Positions 1-5,378 of a DNA stretch of 5,378 bases are shown here, piece by piece. Location: NCBI GenBank assembly GCA_900757705.1, contig CAAEOW010000170.1, forward strand, positions 1 to 5,378, in the 5' to 3' direction. Position 1 is the stretch's first letter. The number at the start of each line of letters is the position of its first letter. The translations under genes were made by a program, and so were the position numbers. The DNA comes from an uncultured Collinsella sp. GTDB taxonomy: Bacteria > Actinomycetota > Coriobacteriia > Coriobacteriales > Coriobacteriaceae. Below the pieces are notes generated by a model. It did no database searches, was not told where the DNA came from, and saw only the letters and a list, made by a program, of their open reading frames with translations.

Positions 1-1329
1 GAGCTCAAGGCCCGCTATCCCGAGCAGCCTGAGTTCATCCAGGCCGCGACCGAGATCCTCGGCACCATCCAGCCGGCGCTCGACGCCCACCCCGAGTACG
101 AGGAGGCCGCCCTGCTGGAGCGCCTCGTCGAGCCCGAGCGCATCGTCATGTTCCGTGTCCCCTGGGTCGACGACCAGGGCAAGGTCCAGGTCAACCGCGG
201 CTATCGCGTCGAGTTCAACTCTGCCATTGGACCCTACAAGGGCGGCCTGCGCTTTAACCCGACGGTCACCCTGGGCATGCTCAAATTCCTGGGCCTGGAG
301 CAGATCCTCAAGAACAGCCTGACCACCCTTCCCATGGGCGGCGGCAAGGGCGGCTCCGACTTTGACCCCAAGGGCAAGTCCAACAACGAGATCATGCACT
401 TCTGCCAGTCCTTCATGACCGAGCTCTATCGCCACATTGGCCCCAATACCGACGTTCCCGCCGGCGACCTGGGCGTTGGCGGCCGCGAGGTTGCCTACCT
501 GTTCGGTCAGTATAAGCGCCTGACCAACGAGTGGACTGGCGTCCTCACCGGCAAGGGCCTCTCCTTTGGCGGCTCGCTCGCCCGTACCGAGGCCACCGGC
601 TACGGTCTGGTCTACTTTGTGGACGAGTACCTCAAGAGCCGCGGCGACTCCTTCGAGGGCAAGAACGTCGTCGTTCACGGCTCCGGCAACGTCGCCATCT
701 ACGCCGTCCAGAAGGTCTCCCAGCTCGGCGGCAAGGTGCTCGCCTGCTCCGATACTCACGGCTGGGTCGAGGATCCCGACGGCATCGACTACACCGTGCT
801 CGAGCATGTCTACAACAAGAAGCGCTCCGGCCACGACAAGGGCGTCACGCTCGCTATGTACGTCGACGAGAAGCCTAATGCCACGTGGCACGAGGGCGAC
901 GGCCGCGGCGTGTGGCAGCTTCCCTGCGACATCGCGCTGCCCTGCGCTCGCGAGAACACGCTGCTGCTCGAGGATGCCCAGGCACTCGTCGCCAACGGCT
1001 GCAAGGTGGTCGGCGAGGGCGCGAACATGCCCACGACCATCGAGGCCACGACCTACTTCCAGGAGAACGGCGTCGCCTTTATGCCCGGCAAGGCTGCCAA
1101 CGCCGGCGGCGTGCTCGTGTCCGGCCTCGAGATGAGCCAGAACGCCGAGCACCTGTCCTGGACCTTCGAGGAGGTCGACGGCAAGCTCGAGCAGCTCATG
1201 CGCGGCATGTTCCACAACGTGGACGACACCGCCAAGGAGTATGGCCAGGAGGGCAACTTTGTCATGGGCGCCAACATCGCCGGCTTCCTGAAGGTCGCCG
1301 ACGCCATGCTCGCTCAGGGCGTCTGCTAA
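1..1329 (+). CDS. gdhA: NADP-specific glutamate dehydrogenase, 5'-truncated by window edge
   Basis: Catalyses reversible reductive amination of 2-oxoglutarate with ammonia to L-glutamate in the cytoplasm, using NADPH; the family forms homohexamers. The frame is open from base 1 with no start codon, and 442 residues are visible. By alignment from memory to E. coli GdhA (447 aa), visible residue n is about E. coli n+12, so only the first dozen or so residues are missing. The ATG at 148 is internal: the conserved LLERLVEPER lies upstream of it. Seen directly: substrate and catalytic lysines K80 (GPYKGG), K104 and K116 (PMGGGKGG), catalytic Asp D156 (PAGDLGVGGREV), the Rossmann motif GSGNVA at 227-232, SDT at 250-252 (the SD of NADP-type enzymes), and AANAGGVLVSGLEM with substrate Ser S374. 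It ends in the typical VADAMLAQGV plus Cys. The reading frame is intact. A terminator starts 45 bases after the stop, so it is not co-transcribed with the downstream genes. The promoter is outside the window. Confidence 0.97.
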   Translation, partial: ELKARYPEQPEFIQAATEILGTIQPALDAHPEYEEAALLERLVEPERIVMFRVPWVDDQGKVQVNRGYRVEFNSAIGPYKGGLRFNPTVTLGMLKFLGLEQILKNSLTTLPMGGGKGGSDFDPKGKSNNEIMHFCQSFMTELYRHIGPNTDVPAGDLGVGGREVAYLFGQYKRLTNEWTGVLTGKGLSFGGSLARTEATGYGLVYFVDEYLKSRGDSFEGKNVVVHGSGNVAIYAVQKVSQLGGKVLACSDTHGWVEDPDGIDYTVLEHVYNKKRSGHDKGVTLAMYVDEKPNATWHEGDGRGVWQLPCDIALPCARENTLLLEDAQALVANGCKVVGEGANMPTTIEATTYFQENGVAFMPGKAANAGGVLVSGLEMSQNAEHLSWTFEEVDGKLEQLMRGMFHNVDDTAKEYGQEGNFVMGANIAGFLKVADAMLAQGVC

Positions 1330-1373
1330 ATTCAGCTTGACATAGCTCCGTACAGCACCCGCTGATGCGCTAA

Positions 1374-1405
1374 GGCTCCCGACCATATCGGCCGGGAGCC
1401 TTTTT
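1374..1405 (+). terminator. Rho-independent terminator of gdhA
   Basis: A perfect 8-bp stem, GGCTCCCG (1374-1381) with CGGGAGCC (1393-1400), encloses an 11-base loop and is followed at once by five T (1401-1405). Two A at 1372-1373 can pair with the first two T, lengthening the stem to 10 bp. There is no comparable T-run on the minus strand side (only AA precedes the left arm), so it acts on + strand transcription out of gdhA. Confidence 0.93.
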
Positions 1406-1421
1406 CTATGGTGGTGAGGGT
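1398..1421 (+). repeat. 24-base terminator-associated repeat, copy 1
   Basis: Starts in the last three bases of the gdhA terminator stem, runs through the T-tract and ends with GTGGTGAGGGT (1411-1421). The second copy is at 5262-5285, in the same position relative to the other terminator. The two match at 20 of 24 bases without gaps, and the final 11 bases are identical. Function unknown. Confidence 0.5.
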
Positions 1422-1435
1422 CGTGCGCCCTCGTT

Positions 1436-1444
1436 TGGTACACT
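1436..1444 (+). promoter_or_regulatory. Possible extended -10 promoter for the hydroxylase genes
   Basis: TGG directly followed by TACACT gives an extended -10 (TGn plus four of six matches to TATAAT, including the key first T, second A and last T). No good -35 is present 16-18 bases upstream, which is tolerated by extended -10 promoters. Transcription would start near 1450-1452, after the gdhA terminator, giving a leader of roughly 18 bases to ATG 1469 or 30 bases to GTG 1481. Prediction from sequence only. Confidence 0.45.
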
Positions 1445-1468
1445 AAGAGGTACTGGACAAGTGAAGAG

Positions 1469-2383
1469 ATGGGGGAGAACGTGCTCAAGTTCGGTACCTA
1501 CGTCCGTGTTGGAAACGCGGCCGAAGCCTATGAGCTCTTGCAGAAGAACCGCAACAACAAGATTGTGGGCGGCGGCATCTGGATGCGCCTGGGTTCGCGT
1601 CGCGTGGCGACGGCGATTGACCTTTCGGCCTGCGGACTCGATCAGATCGAGGAGACCGAGACCGAGTTTCGCATCGGTGCCATGTGCACCCTGCGCCAGC
1701 TCGAGCGCCATGCCGAGCTCAACGCGCTTGTCAACAATGTCTTCGAGTTCGCCGTTCACGATATCGTGGGCGTGCAGCTGCGCAATACCGCCACGGTGGG
1801 CGGCAGCATCTATGGCCGCTTTGGCTTCTCGGACGTTCTCTCCGCCTTCCTCGCGCTCGACTCTTACGTTGAGCTGACGGGTGCCGGCCGTGTGCCGCTC
1901 GCCGAGTTCGTGGACATGGGCTATGTGCGCGACGTGATCGAGCACGTCGTGGTCGTCAAGCACGATTACCGCGCGAGCTACGAGGCCGTGCGCAAGGCTG
2001 CGACCGACTTCCCCTCGCTCAACGTCACCGTCGCCTGGTGGGACAACACCTGGCACGTCACCGTGGGCGCCCGCCCGCTGCGCGCGACCTTGCTGCAGGG
2101 CGAGGCATGTGGCCTCACCAGCGAGCAGCCTTCCGAGGACGAGCTGCGCGCCCTGGCCGTGTCCGTACGCGCGTTGAGCTATGGCACCAACCTGTGGGGC
2201 TCGGCCGACTACCGCCGCCGCGTCTCGGCCCCGCTTGCCGTGCAGGCCGTTCGCCGCGCCGCTGGCATCGAGCTTTCGGCCGCGCTTGCCCGCGAGCTCG
2301 AGACCGTGCAGGTCCCTAAGTTTGCCACGGACGAGTATTCCTGCCGCCGCGTGCCCGGCGTCGATTCTAGCGAGGTGCGCTAA
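1469..2383 (+). CDS. Molybdenum hydroxylase FAD-binding subunit (XdhB/CoxM family, YgfM-like)
   Basis: Medium subunit of a xanthine dehydrogenase-superfamily enzyme. It binds FAD and passes electrons from the Fe-S clusters of its partner to an acceptor such as NAD+ or a ferredoxin. The 304 residues fit the family length (about 260-300). Domain 1 is FAD_binding_5 (about 6-170): first FAD loop VGGGIWMRL (33-41), RIGAMCTL (68-75), second FAD loop NTATVGGSI (106-114), then SDVLSAFLALD (121-131). Domain 2 is CO_deh_flav_C-like (about 175-280), with the conserved GSADYRRR (244-251). No signal peptide or membrane segment, so cytoplasmic. The second FAD loop has Ser113 where many homologues have Asn (GGN). 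The start is uncertain: ATG 1469 has no well-spaced ribosome site, while in-frame GTG 1481 (protein beginning MLKFGTY) has GGGGGAG just upstream. The stop overlaps the next gene's ATG by one base, the same order as E. coli ygfM-xdhD, so both should be made together. The family call is firm; the acceptor and substrate are not known. Confidence 0.93.
   Translation: MGENVLKFGTYVRVGNAAEAYELLQKNRNNKIVGGGIWMRLGSRRVATAIDLSACGLDQIEETETEFRIGAMCTLRQLERHAELNALVNNVFEFAVHDIVGVQLRNTATVGGSIYGRFGFSDVLSAFLALDSYVELTGAGRVPLAEFVDMGYVRDVIEHVVVVKHDYRASYEAVRKAATDFPSLNVTVAWWDNTWHVTVGARPLRATLLQGEACGLTSEQPSEDELRALAVSVRALSYGTNLWGSADYRRRVSAPLAVQAVRRAAGIELSAALARELETVQVPKFATDEYSCRRVPGVDSSEVR
1471..1483 (+). promoter_or_regulatory. 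Ribosome-binding site bearing on the choice of start (GTG 1481)
   Basis: GGGGGAG (1471-1477) stands three bases before an in-frame GTG (1481-1483). ATG 1469 has only GAAGAG directly abutting it, with no spacing. The purine block is a better, though short-spaced, match to the anti-Shine-Dalgarno sequence, and translation from GTG gives MLKFGTY, close to how family members begin. With GTG the protein would be 300 residues instead of 304. Confidence 0.4.
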
Positions 2384-2385
2384 TG
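2372..2385 (+). promoter_or_regulatory. Ribosome-binding site and TAATG coupling junction
   Basis: GAGG (2372-2375) lies seven bases before ATG 2383-2385, a normal Shine-Dalgarno spacing. The upstream stop TAA (2381-2383) shares its last A with that ATG. Such junctions usually couple translation of the two genes, fitting subunits needed in fixed ratio. This fixes the start of the large subunit. Confidence 0.75.
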
Positions 2386-5214
2386 GCTGCCAAACTCATC
2401 GATCTTTCCTTTACGCTCAACGGCCGCAAGGCCAAGGTTCAGATTGCCCCTGACACCATGCTCTTTTCGCTTTTGCGTGAGCAGGGTTGCGCGTCGGTGC
2501 GCTGCGCCTGCGAAACCACCAACTGCGGTCTGTGCACGGTGTGGCTCGACGGCGACCCGGTGCTGAGCTGCTCGGTTCCCGCCGCGCGCGTCGAGGGCCA
2601 TACCATCACCACGCTCGAGGGTCTCAAGGCTGAGTCCGAGGCGCTCGCCCGCGCGATGGCTGCCGAAGGCGCCGAGCAGTGCGGTTTTTGCGCCCCCGGC
2701 CTTATCATGAACGTGCTGGCGCTTGCCCGCGCCGCCAAGGAGGACCCGAGCCTCGTCGCCACGCGCGAGGAACTGTCGCGCCAGCTCGCCGGCAACCTGT
2801 GCCGCTGCAGCGGCTACGAGAGCCAGCTGCGCGCCATTGTCCGCTTCCTCAACGAGTCCGGCGTGCAGGTGGGCTTTGAGATGCCCGAGCTGCCGGTCAA
2901 CGACACCAGCTGCGACGGTGTCTCGTACAAGCAGATTACCCATAAGCAGCCTAAGAAGGACTCGAAGGCGCTGCTCGAGGGCCGTCCCGTCTACACGGGC
3001 GATATGGTGCCCGCCGGCGCCCTGATCGTCAAACTCAAGCGCAGCCCCTATGCCCGCGCCAAGATCCGCTCCATCGATACGTCGCGCGCCCTGAAGGTGC
3101 CCGGCGTCGTGGGCGTCTACACTTACGAGGACGTGCCCAAGCGCCGCTTTACTATCGCCGGTCAGAGCTATCCGCAGCCGAGTCCCTACGACCGCCTGAT
3201 TCTCGAGAACCTCGTGCGCTATCAAAACGAGGAGGTGGCGATCGTCGCCGCCGAGACCGAGGAGGCCGCCGACAAGGCGCTCAAGCTCATCAAGGTCGAC
3301 TACGAGGTGCTTGAGCCCCTGCTCGACTTTACCCAGGCGCTCGATAACGACATCGTGGTCCACCCCGAGGGCGACGTGACCTTTATGTTCCCGCAGGGCG
3401 GCGATGTGCCCCGCAACCTGGTGTGCAGCGGTACCAGCGACTTTGGTGATCTGGACGAGGCCTTCGCCCAGAGCGACATCGTCTTTGAGCGCACCTACAA
3501 CAGCCAGGCCACGCAGACCGCGCCCATGGAGACTTTCCGCGCCTTCGCGACGACCGACGCGTTTGGGCGCATCTCGGTGACCACCTCTACGCAGGTGCCC
3601 TTCCACGTGCGCCGCATGGTCGCTCAGTCGCTCGATATTCCGCAGTCGCAGGTGCAGGTCATTAAGCCGCGCATCGGCGGCGGCTTTGGCTCCAAGCAGA
3701 CGGGCTGCTGCGAGATCTTCGTGGCATTCGTTACCCAGCAGACCGGCCGTCCGAGCTATTGCTGCTACACCCGCGAGGAGACCATCACCGCGGGCAACTC
3801 GCGCCACCAGATGCAGATGACCGTTAAGCTGGGCGCCATGAACGACGGCACCATTACGGCCATCGATCTGCACACGCTGTCCAACGCCGGCGCGTACGGC
3901 GAGCACGCTACCACGACGATCGGCCTTTCGGGCCACAAGAGCCTGCCGATTTACAACCATGTGAAGGCGAGCCGCTTTAGCTGGGACGCCGTCTACACCA
4001 ACACCAACCGCGGCGGCGCGTATCGCGGCTACGGTGCCACCCAGGGCCAGTTTGCCGTGGAGAGCGCCGTCAACGAGCTCGCCGACATGCTGCACATGGA
4101 CCCCGCCGACCTGCGCCTTAAGAACATCGTGCGCGAGGGCGAGATCATGCCGCAGTACTACAACGAGAAGCTCAACGCCTGCGCGCTCGACCGCTGCCTG
4201 CTGCGCGCGATGGACATGATCGGTTGGCGCGACAAGCCGCTAGCCGTCGACCTGGGCGACCGTGTGCGTGCTCTGGGCTGTGCGCTCACCATGCAGGGCT
4301 CGGGCATCTCCAACGTGGATATCGCCGGCATCGACATGCGCTTGGAAGAGGACGGCTTCATTACCATCGGCACCGGCGCCACCGATAACGGCATGGGCGT
4401 CGACACGATCCTGGCGCAGATTGCCGCCGAGGAGCTGGGTGTGGAGAGCTCGCTCATTGTGGTACGCGGCGTGGACACCGACGTGTCGCCGTTCGACGCC
4501 GGCTCGTACGCGAGCTCGGGCACGTACGTGACGGGCCTGGCGGCCAAGAACGCCGCGACCGAGCTGCGCGAGAAGATTTGCGCCAAGGCCGCCCAGATGT
4601 GGGACGTTGACGCCGCCGACGTGGTCTTCGACGGCCAGTACGTGCGCCTGTCCGACGAGCGTGCCGCTCGTGAGCAGAACCGCTACCTCACGCTGCGCGA
4701 ATTTGCCAACCTATGCGTCAAGAACATCGCGGGCGGCGACGCGCTGACCTCGCACGCCTCTGCCTGCCTGCCCGTTTCGCCCCCGCCGTTTATGGCCGGC
4801 ATTGCCGAGGTCGAGGTCGACAAGGCCACCGGCAAGGTGACCGTGGTGGACTATGCGGCGGCCGTCGACTGCGGCACCGTGATCAACGAGGCGCTTGCGC
4901 GCGTCCAGGCCGAGGGCGGCATTGCCCAGGGCATCGGCCACGCGCTCTACGAGATTGTCGAGCATGACGATCGCGGCCGTCTGCGCACCGGCAACTTTAT
5001 GAGCTACAAGCTGCCCACGCGCCTGGATATCGGCAGCATTCGCGTGGCCTTTGAGCCGAGCTACGAGCCGACGGGCCCGTTTGGCGCCAAGTCGATCGGC
5101 GAGGTCGTCATCAACACGCCGCTCGCCGCCGTTGCCTCGGCCGTGGCACACGCCACCGGCCACCAGGTGCGCTCGCTGCCCATCACACCGGAGAAGGCTC
5201 TGCTGGGGGAGTAG
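2383..5214 (+). CDS. Molybdenum hydroxylase, fused [2Fe-2S] and molybdopterin-binding subunit (XdhD-like)
   Basis: Large catalytic subunit (943 aa) of a xanthine dehydrogenase-superfamily enzyme: hydroxylation at Mo-molybdopterin, with electrons leaving through two [2Fe-2S] clusters to the FAD partner. Residues 1-80 are a plant-type ferredoxin domain with ligands C43, C48, C51, C63. Residues 85-155 hold the second cluster, C100, C103 (QCGFC) and C140, C142 (GNLCRCSGY). A linker follows, then the alpha/beta hammerhead (about 198-305; RPVYTGD, RSPYARA) and two Mo-cofactor domains (about 320-580 and 600-930). Cofactor motifs: IGGGFGSKQ (431-439), AYRGYG (546-551), TGATDNGMG (664-672), YASSGTYVTG (709-718), and GPFGAKSIGE with catalytic Glu E907. 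E. coli XdhD (956 aa) has the same fusion and partner order. AYRGYG has Gly549 where Cu-Mo CO dehydrogenase has its active-site Cys. K-Q439 replaces the K-E of xanthine dehydrogenases (bovine Glu802), so xanthine is not assured; purines, other N-heterocycles or the annotated but unproven selenate role of XdhD relatives remain possible. No signal peptide is visible, so it should be cytoplasmic. Superfamily is certain, subfamily likely, substrate unknown. Confidence 0.95.
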   Translation: MAAKLIDLSFTLNGRKAKVQIAPDTMLFSLLREQGCASVRCACETTNCGLCTVWLDGDPVLSCSVPAARVEGHTITTLEGLKAESEALARAMAAEGAEQCGFCAPGLIMNVLALARAAKEDPSLVATREELSRQLAGNLCRCSGYESQLRAIVRFLNESGVQVGFEMPELPVNDTSCDGVSYKQITHKQPKKDSKALLEGRPVYTGDMVPAGALIVKLKRSPYARAKIRSIDTSRALKVPGVVGVYTYEDVPKRRFTIAGQSYPQPSPYDRLILENLVRYQNEEVAIVAAETEEAADKALKLIKVDYEVLEPLLDFTQALDNDIVVHPEGDVTFMFPQGGDVPRNLVCSGTSDFGDLDEAFAQSDIVFERTYNSQATQTAPMETFRAFATTDAFGRISVTTSTQVPFHVRRMVAQSLDIPQSQVQVIKPRIGGGFGSKQTGCCEIFVAFVTQQTGRPSYCCYTREETITAGNSRHQMQMTVKLGAMNDGTITAIDLHTLSNAGAYGEHATTTIGLSGHKSLPIYNHVKASRFSWDAVYTNTNRGGAYRGYGATQGQFAVESAVNELADMLHMDPADLRLKNIVREGEIMPQYYNEKLNACALDRCLLRAMDMIGWRDKPLAVDLGDRVRALGCALTMQGSGISNVDIAGIDMRLEEDGFITIGTGATDNGMGVDTILAQIAAEELGVESSLIVVRGVDTDVSPFDAGSYASSGTYVTGLAAKNAATELREKICAKAAQMWDVDAADVVFDGQYVRLSDERAAREQNRYLTLREFANLCVKNIAGGDALTSHASACLPVSPPPFMAGIAEVEVDKATGKVTVVDYAAAVDCGTVINEALARVQAEGGIAQGIGHALYEIVEHDDRGRLRTGNFMSYKLPTRLDIGSIRVAFEPSYEPTGPFGAKSIGEVVINTPLAAVASAVAHATGHQVRSLPITPEKALLGE

Positions 5215-5238
5215 CGGGTCAGCGAACAAGTCGTAGTT

Positions 5239-5268
5239 GGCGGGACGGGACAACTCGCCCCGCCTTTT
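5239..5268 (+). terminator. Rho-independent terminator after the hydroxylase genes
   Basis: GGCGGG (5239-5244) pairs with CCCGCC (5259-5264). Inside, after one A-C mismatch, CGGG (5246-5249) pairs with CTCG (5254-5257, one G-U) around an ACAA tetraloop. Four T follow (5265-5268). It begins 24 bases after the stop codon, so it ends the two-gene unit. Confidence 0.88.
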
Positions 5269-5285
5269 GCACTCGTGGTGAGGGT
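5262..5285 (+). repeat. 24-base terminator-associated repeat, copy 2
   Basis: Begins in the last three bases of the terminator stem, includes the T-tract and ends with GTGGTGAGGGT (5275-5285), identical to 1411-1421. Spacing from the stem end to the 11-base core is the same in both copies (10 bases). Function unknown; no gene is visible downstream in the window to assign it to. Confidence 0.5.
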
Positions 5286-5344
5286 TGATTTCCGATCTCA
5301 GCCGAACACATTGAGCAAATAGGCCGTTCCCGCACCTAGCCGAA
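5286..5344 (+). other. Intergenic stretch without recognisable gene
   Basis: No supported reading frame, RNA gene or clear promoter is seen on either strand. It is distinctly less GC-rich than the coding sequence. It carries AGCCGAAC twice (5300-5307 and 5338-5345), 38 bases apart, the second copy running into the left arm of the terminal hairpin. It may belong to the regulatory region or leader of a gene beyond the right edge. Confidence 0.4.
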
Positions 5345-5376
5345 CGCCCCCGCGGCCCTCCCGGGGCCCGGGGGCG
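5345..5376 (+). terminator. Very GC-rich hairpin at the window edge, possible terminator
   Basis: CGCCCCCG (5345-5352) pairs perfectly with CGGGGGCG (5369-5376). Inside, GGCCC (5354-5358) pairs with GGGCC (5364-5368), with one bulged C (5353) and a G-U pair possible at the loop, leaving CCC as the loop. That is a 13-14 bp, almost all G-C stem. Only two bases follow before the window ends, so a + strand T-run cannot be seen. On the minus strand the hairpin would be followed by GTTCGGCT, not a T-run, so it would have to be a + strand terminator or another RNA structure. Confidence 0.4.
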
Positions 5377-5378
5377 GC

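Noticed and set aside
148..150. ATG as the start of gdhA
   Set aside because: Conserved N-terminal sequence (LLERLVEPER and the preceding helix) is encoded in frame upstream to base 1, so this Met is internal.
1337..1342. Perfect TTGACA resembling a -35 element
   Set aside because: Nothing like a -10 lies 16-18 bases downstream, and any transcript would run straight into the gdhA terminator before reaching a gene.
1406..2056. 216-codon minus-strand open frame opposite the FAD subunit
   Set aside because: Composition is that of an antisense shadow (rich in His, Ala, Val and Asp without motifs), and it overlaps a well-supported gene.
2380..4095. 571-codon minus-strand open frame opposite the large subunit
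   Set aside because: It lies wholly opposite a gene with clear family motifs, shows no recognisable domain, and is expected from GC-rich codon usage keeping the antisense frame open.
2383..5214. Aerobic CO dehydrogenase large subunit
   Set aside because: The diagnostic AYRCSF loop with its Cu-binding Cys is AYRGYG here, and the Fe-S domain is fused rather than separate.
4711..5253. 180-codon minus-strand open frame reaching past the end of the large subunit
   Set aside because: Its start region lies within the + strand terminator, there is no supported ribosome site or promoter, and the protein shows no known motif.
1..5378. CRISPR array, insertion sequence, tRNA or rRNA
   Set aside because: No regularly spaced repeats, transposase frame, terminal inverted repeats, or tRNA/rRNA signatures were seen on either strand.

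Overview
The window is GC-rich bacterial DNA with dense coding on the + strand, short intergenic gaps and two intrinsic terminators. GC-rich wobble positions, an E. coli-type NADP glutamate dehydrogenase and an anaerobe-style molybdenum hydroxylase together suggest a gut actinomycete of the class Coriobacteriia, Collinsella-like. This assignment is inference only; no rRNA or other phylogenetic marker lies in the window.

Layout. Positions 1-1329 hold the 3' part of gdhA, cut by the left window edge about a dozen codons after its start. A strong rho-independent terminator follows at 1374-1405. A short gap with a plausible extended -10 promoter (1436-1444) leads into two coupled genes. The first (1469-2383) encodes the FAD subunit of a molybdenum hydroxylase. 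The second (2383-5214) encodes a fused [2Fe-2S]/molybdopterin subunit. They overlap by one base (TAATG). A second intrinsic terminator lies at 5239-5268. The remaining 110 bases hold no recognisable gene and end in a very GC-rich hairpin at the window edge.

How the genes work together. The two hydroxylase genes should form one cytoplasmic enzyme of the xanthine dehydrogenase superfamily. Substrate would be hydroxylated at Mo-molybdopterin in the large subunit, with electrons passing through two [2Fe-2S] clusters in its N-terminal domain to FAD in the small subunit. Gene order and domain fusion match the E. coli ygfM-xdhD pair. All eight Fe-S cysteines and the catalytic glutamate are present. 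Residues that contact purine in true xanthine dehydrogenases differ, so the substrate is open. The pair looks like its own transcription unit with no maturation or accessory genes inside it. gdhA links ammonia and 2-oxoglutarate metabolism and appears to be transcriptionally separate.

No clearly new kind of system is visible. The points most worth a second look are the unusual active-site residue set of the hydroxylase, a near-identical 24-base element attached to both terminators, and the strong hairpin at the right edge.
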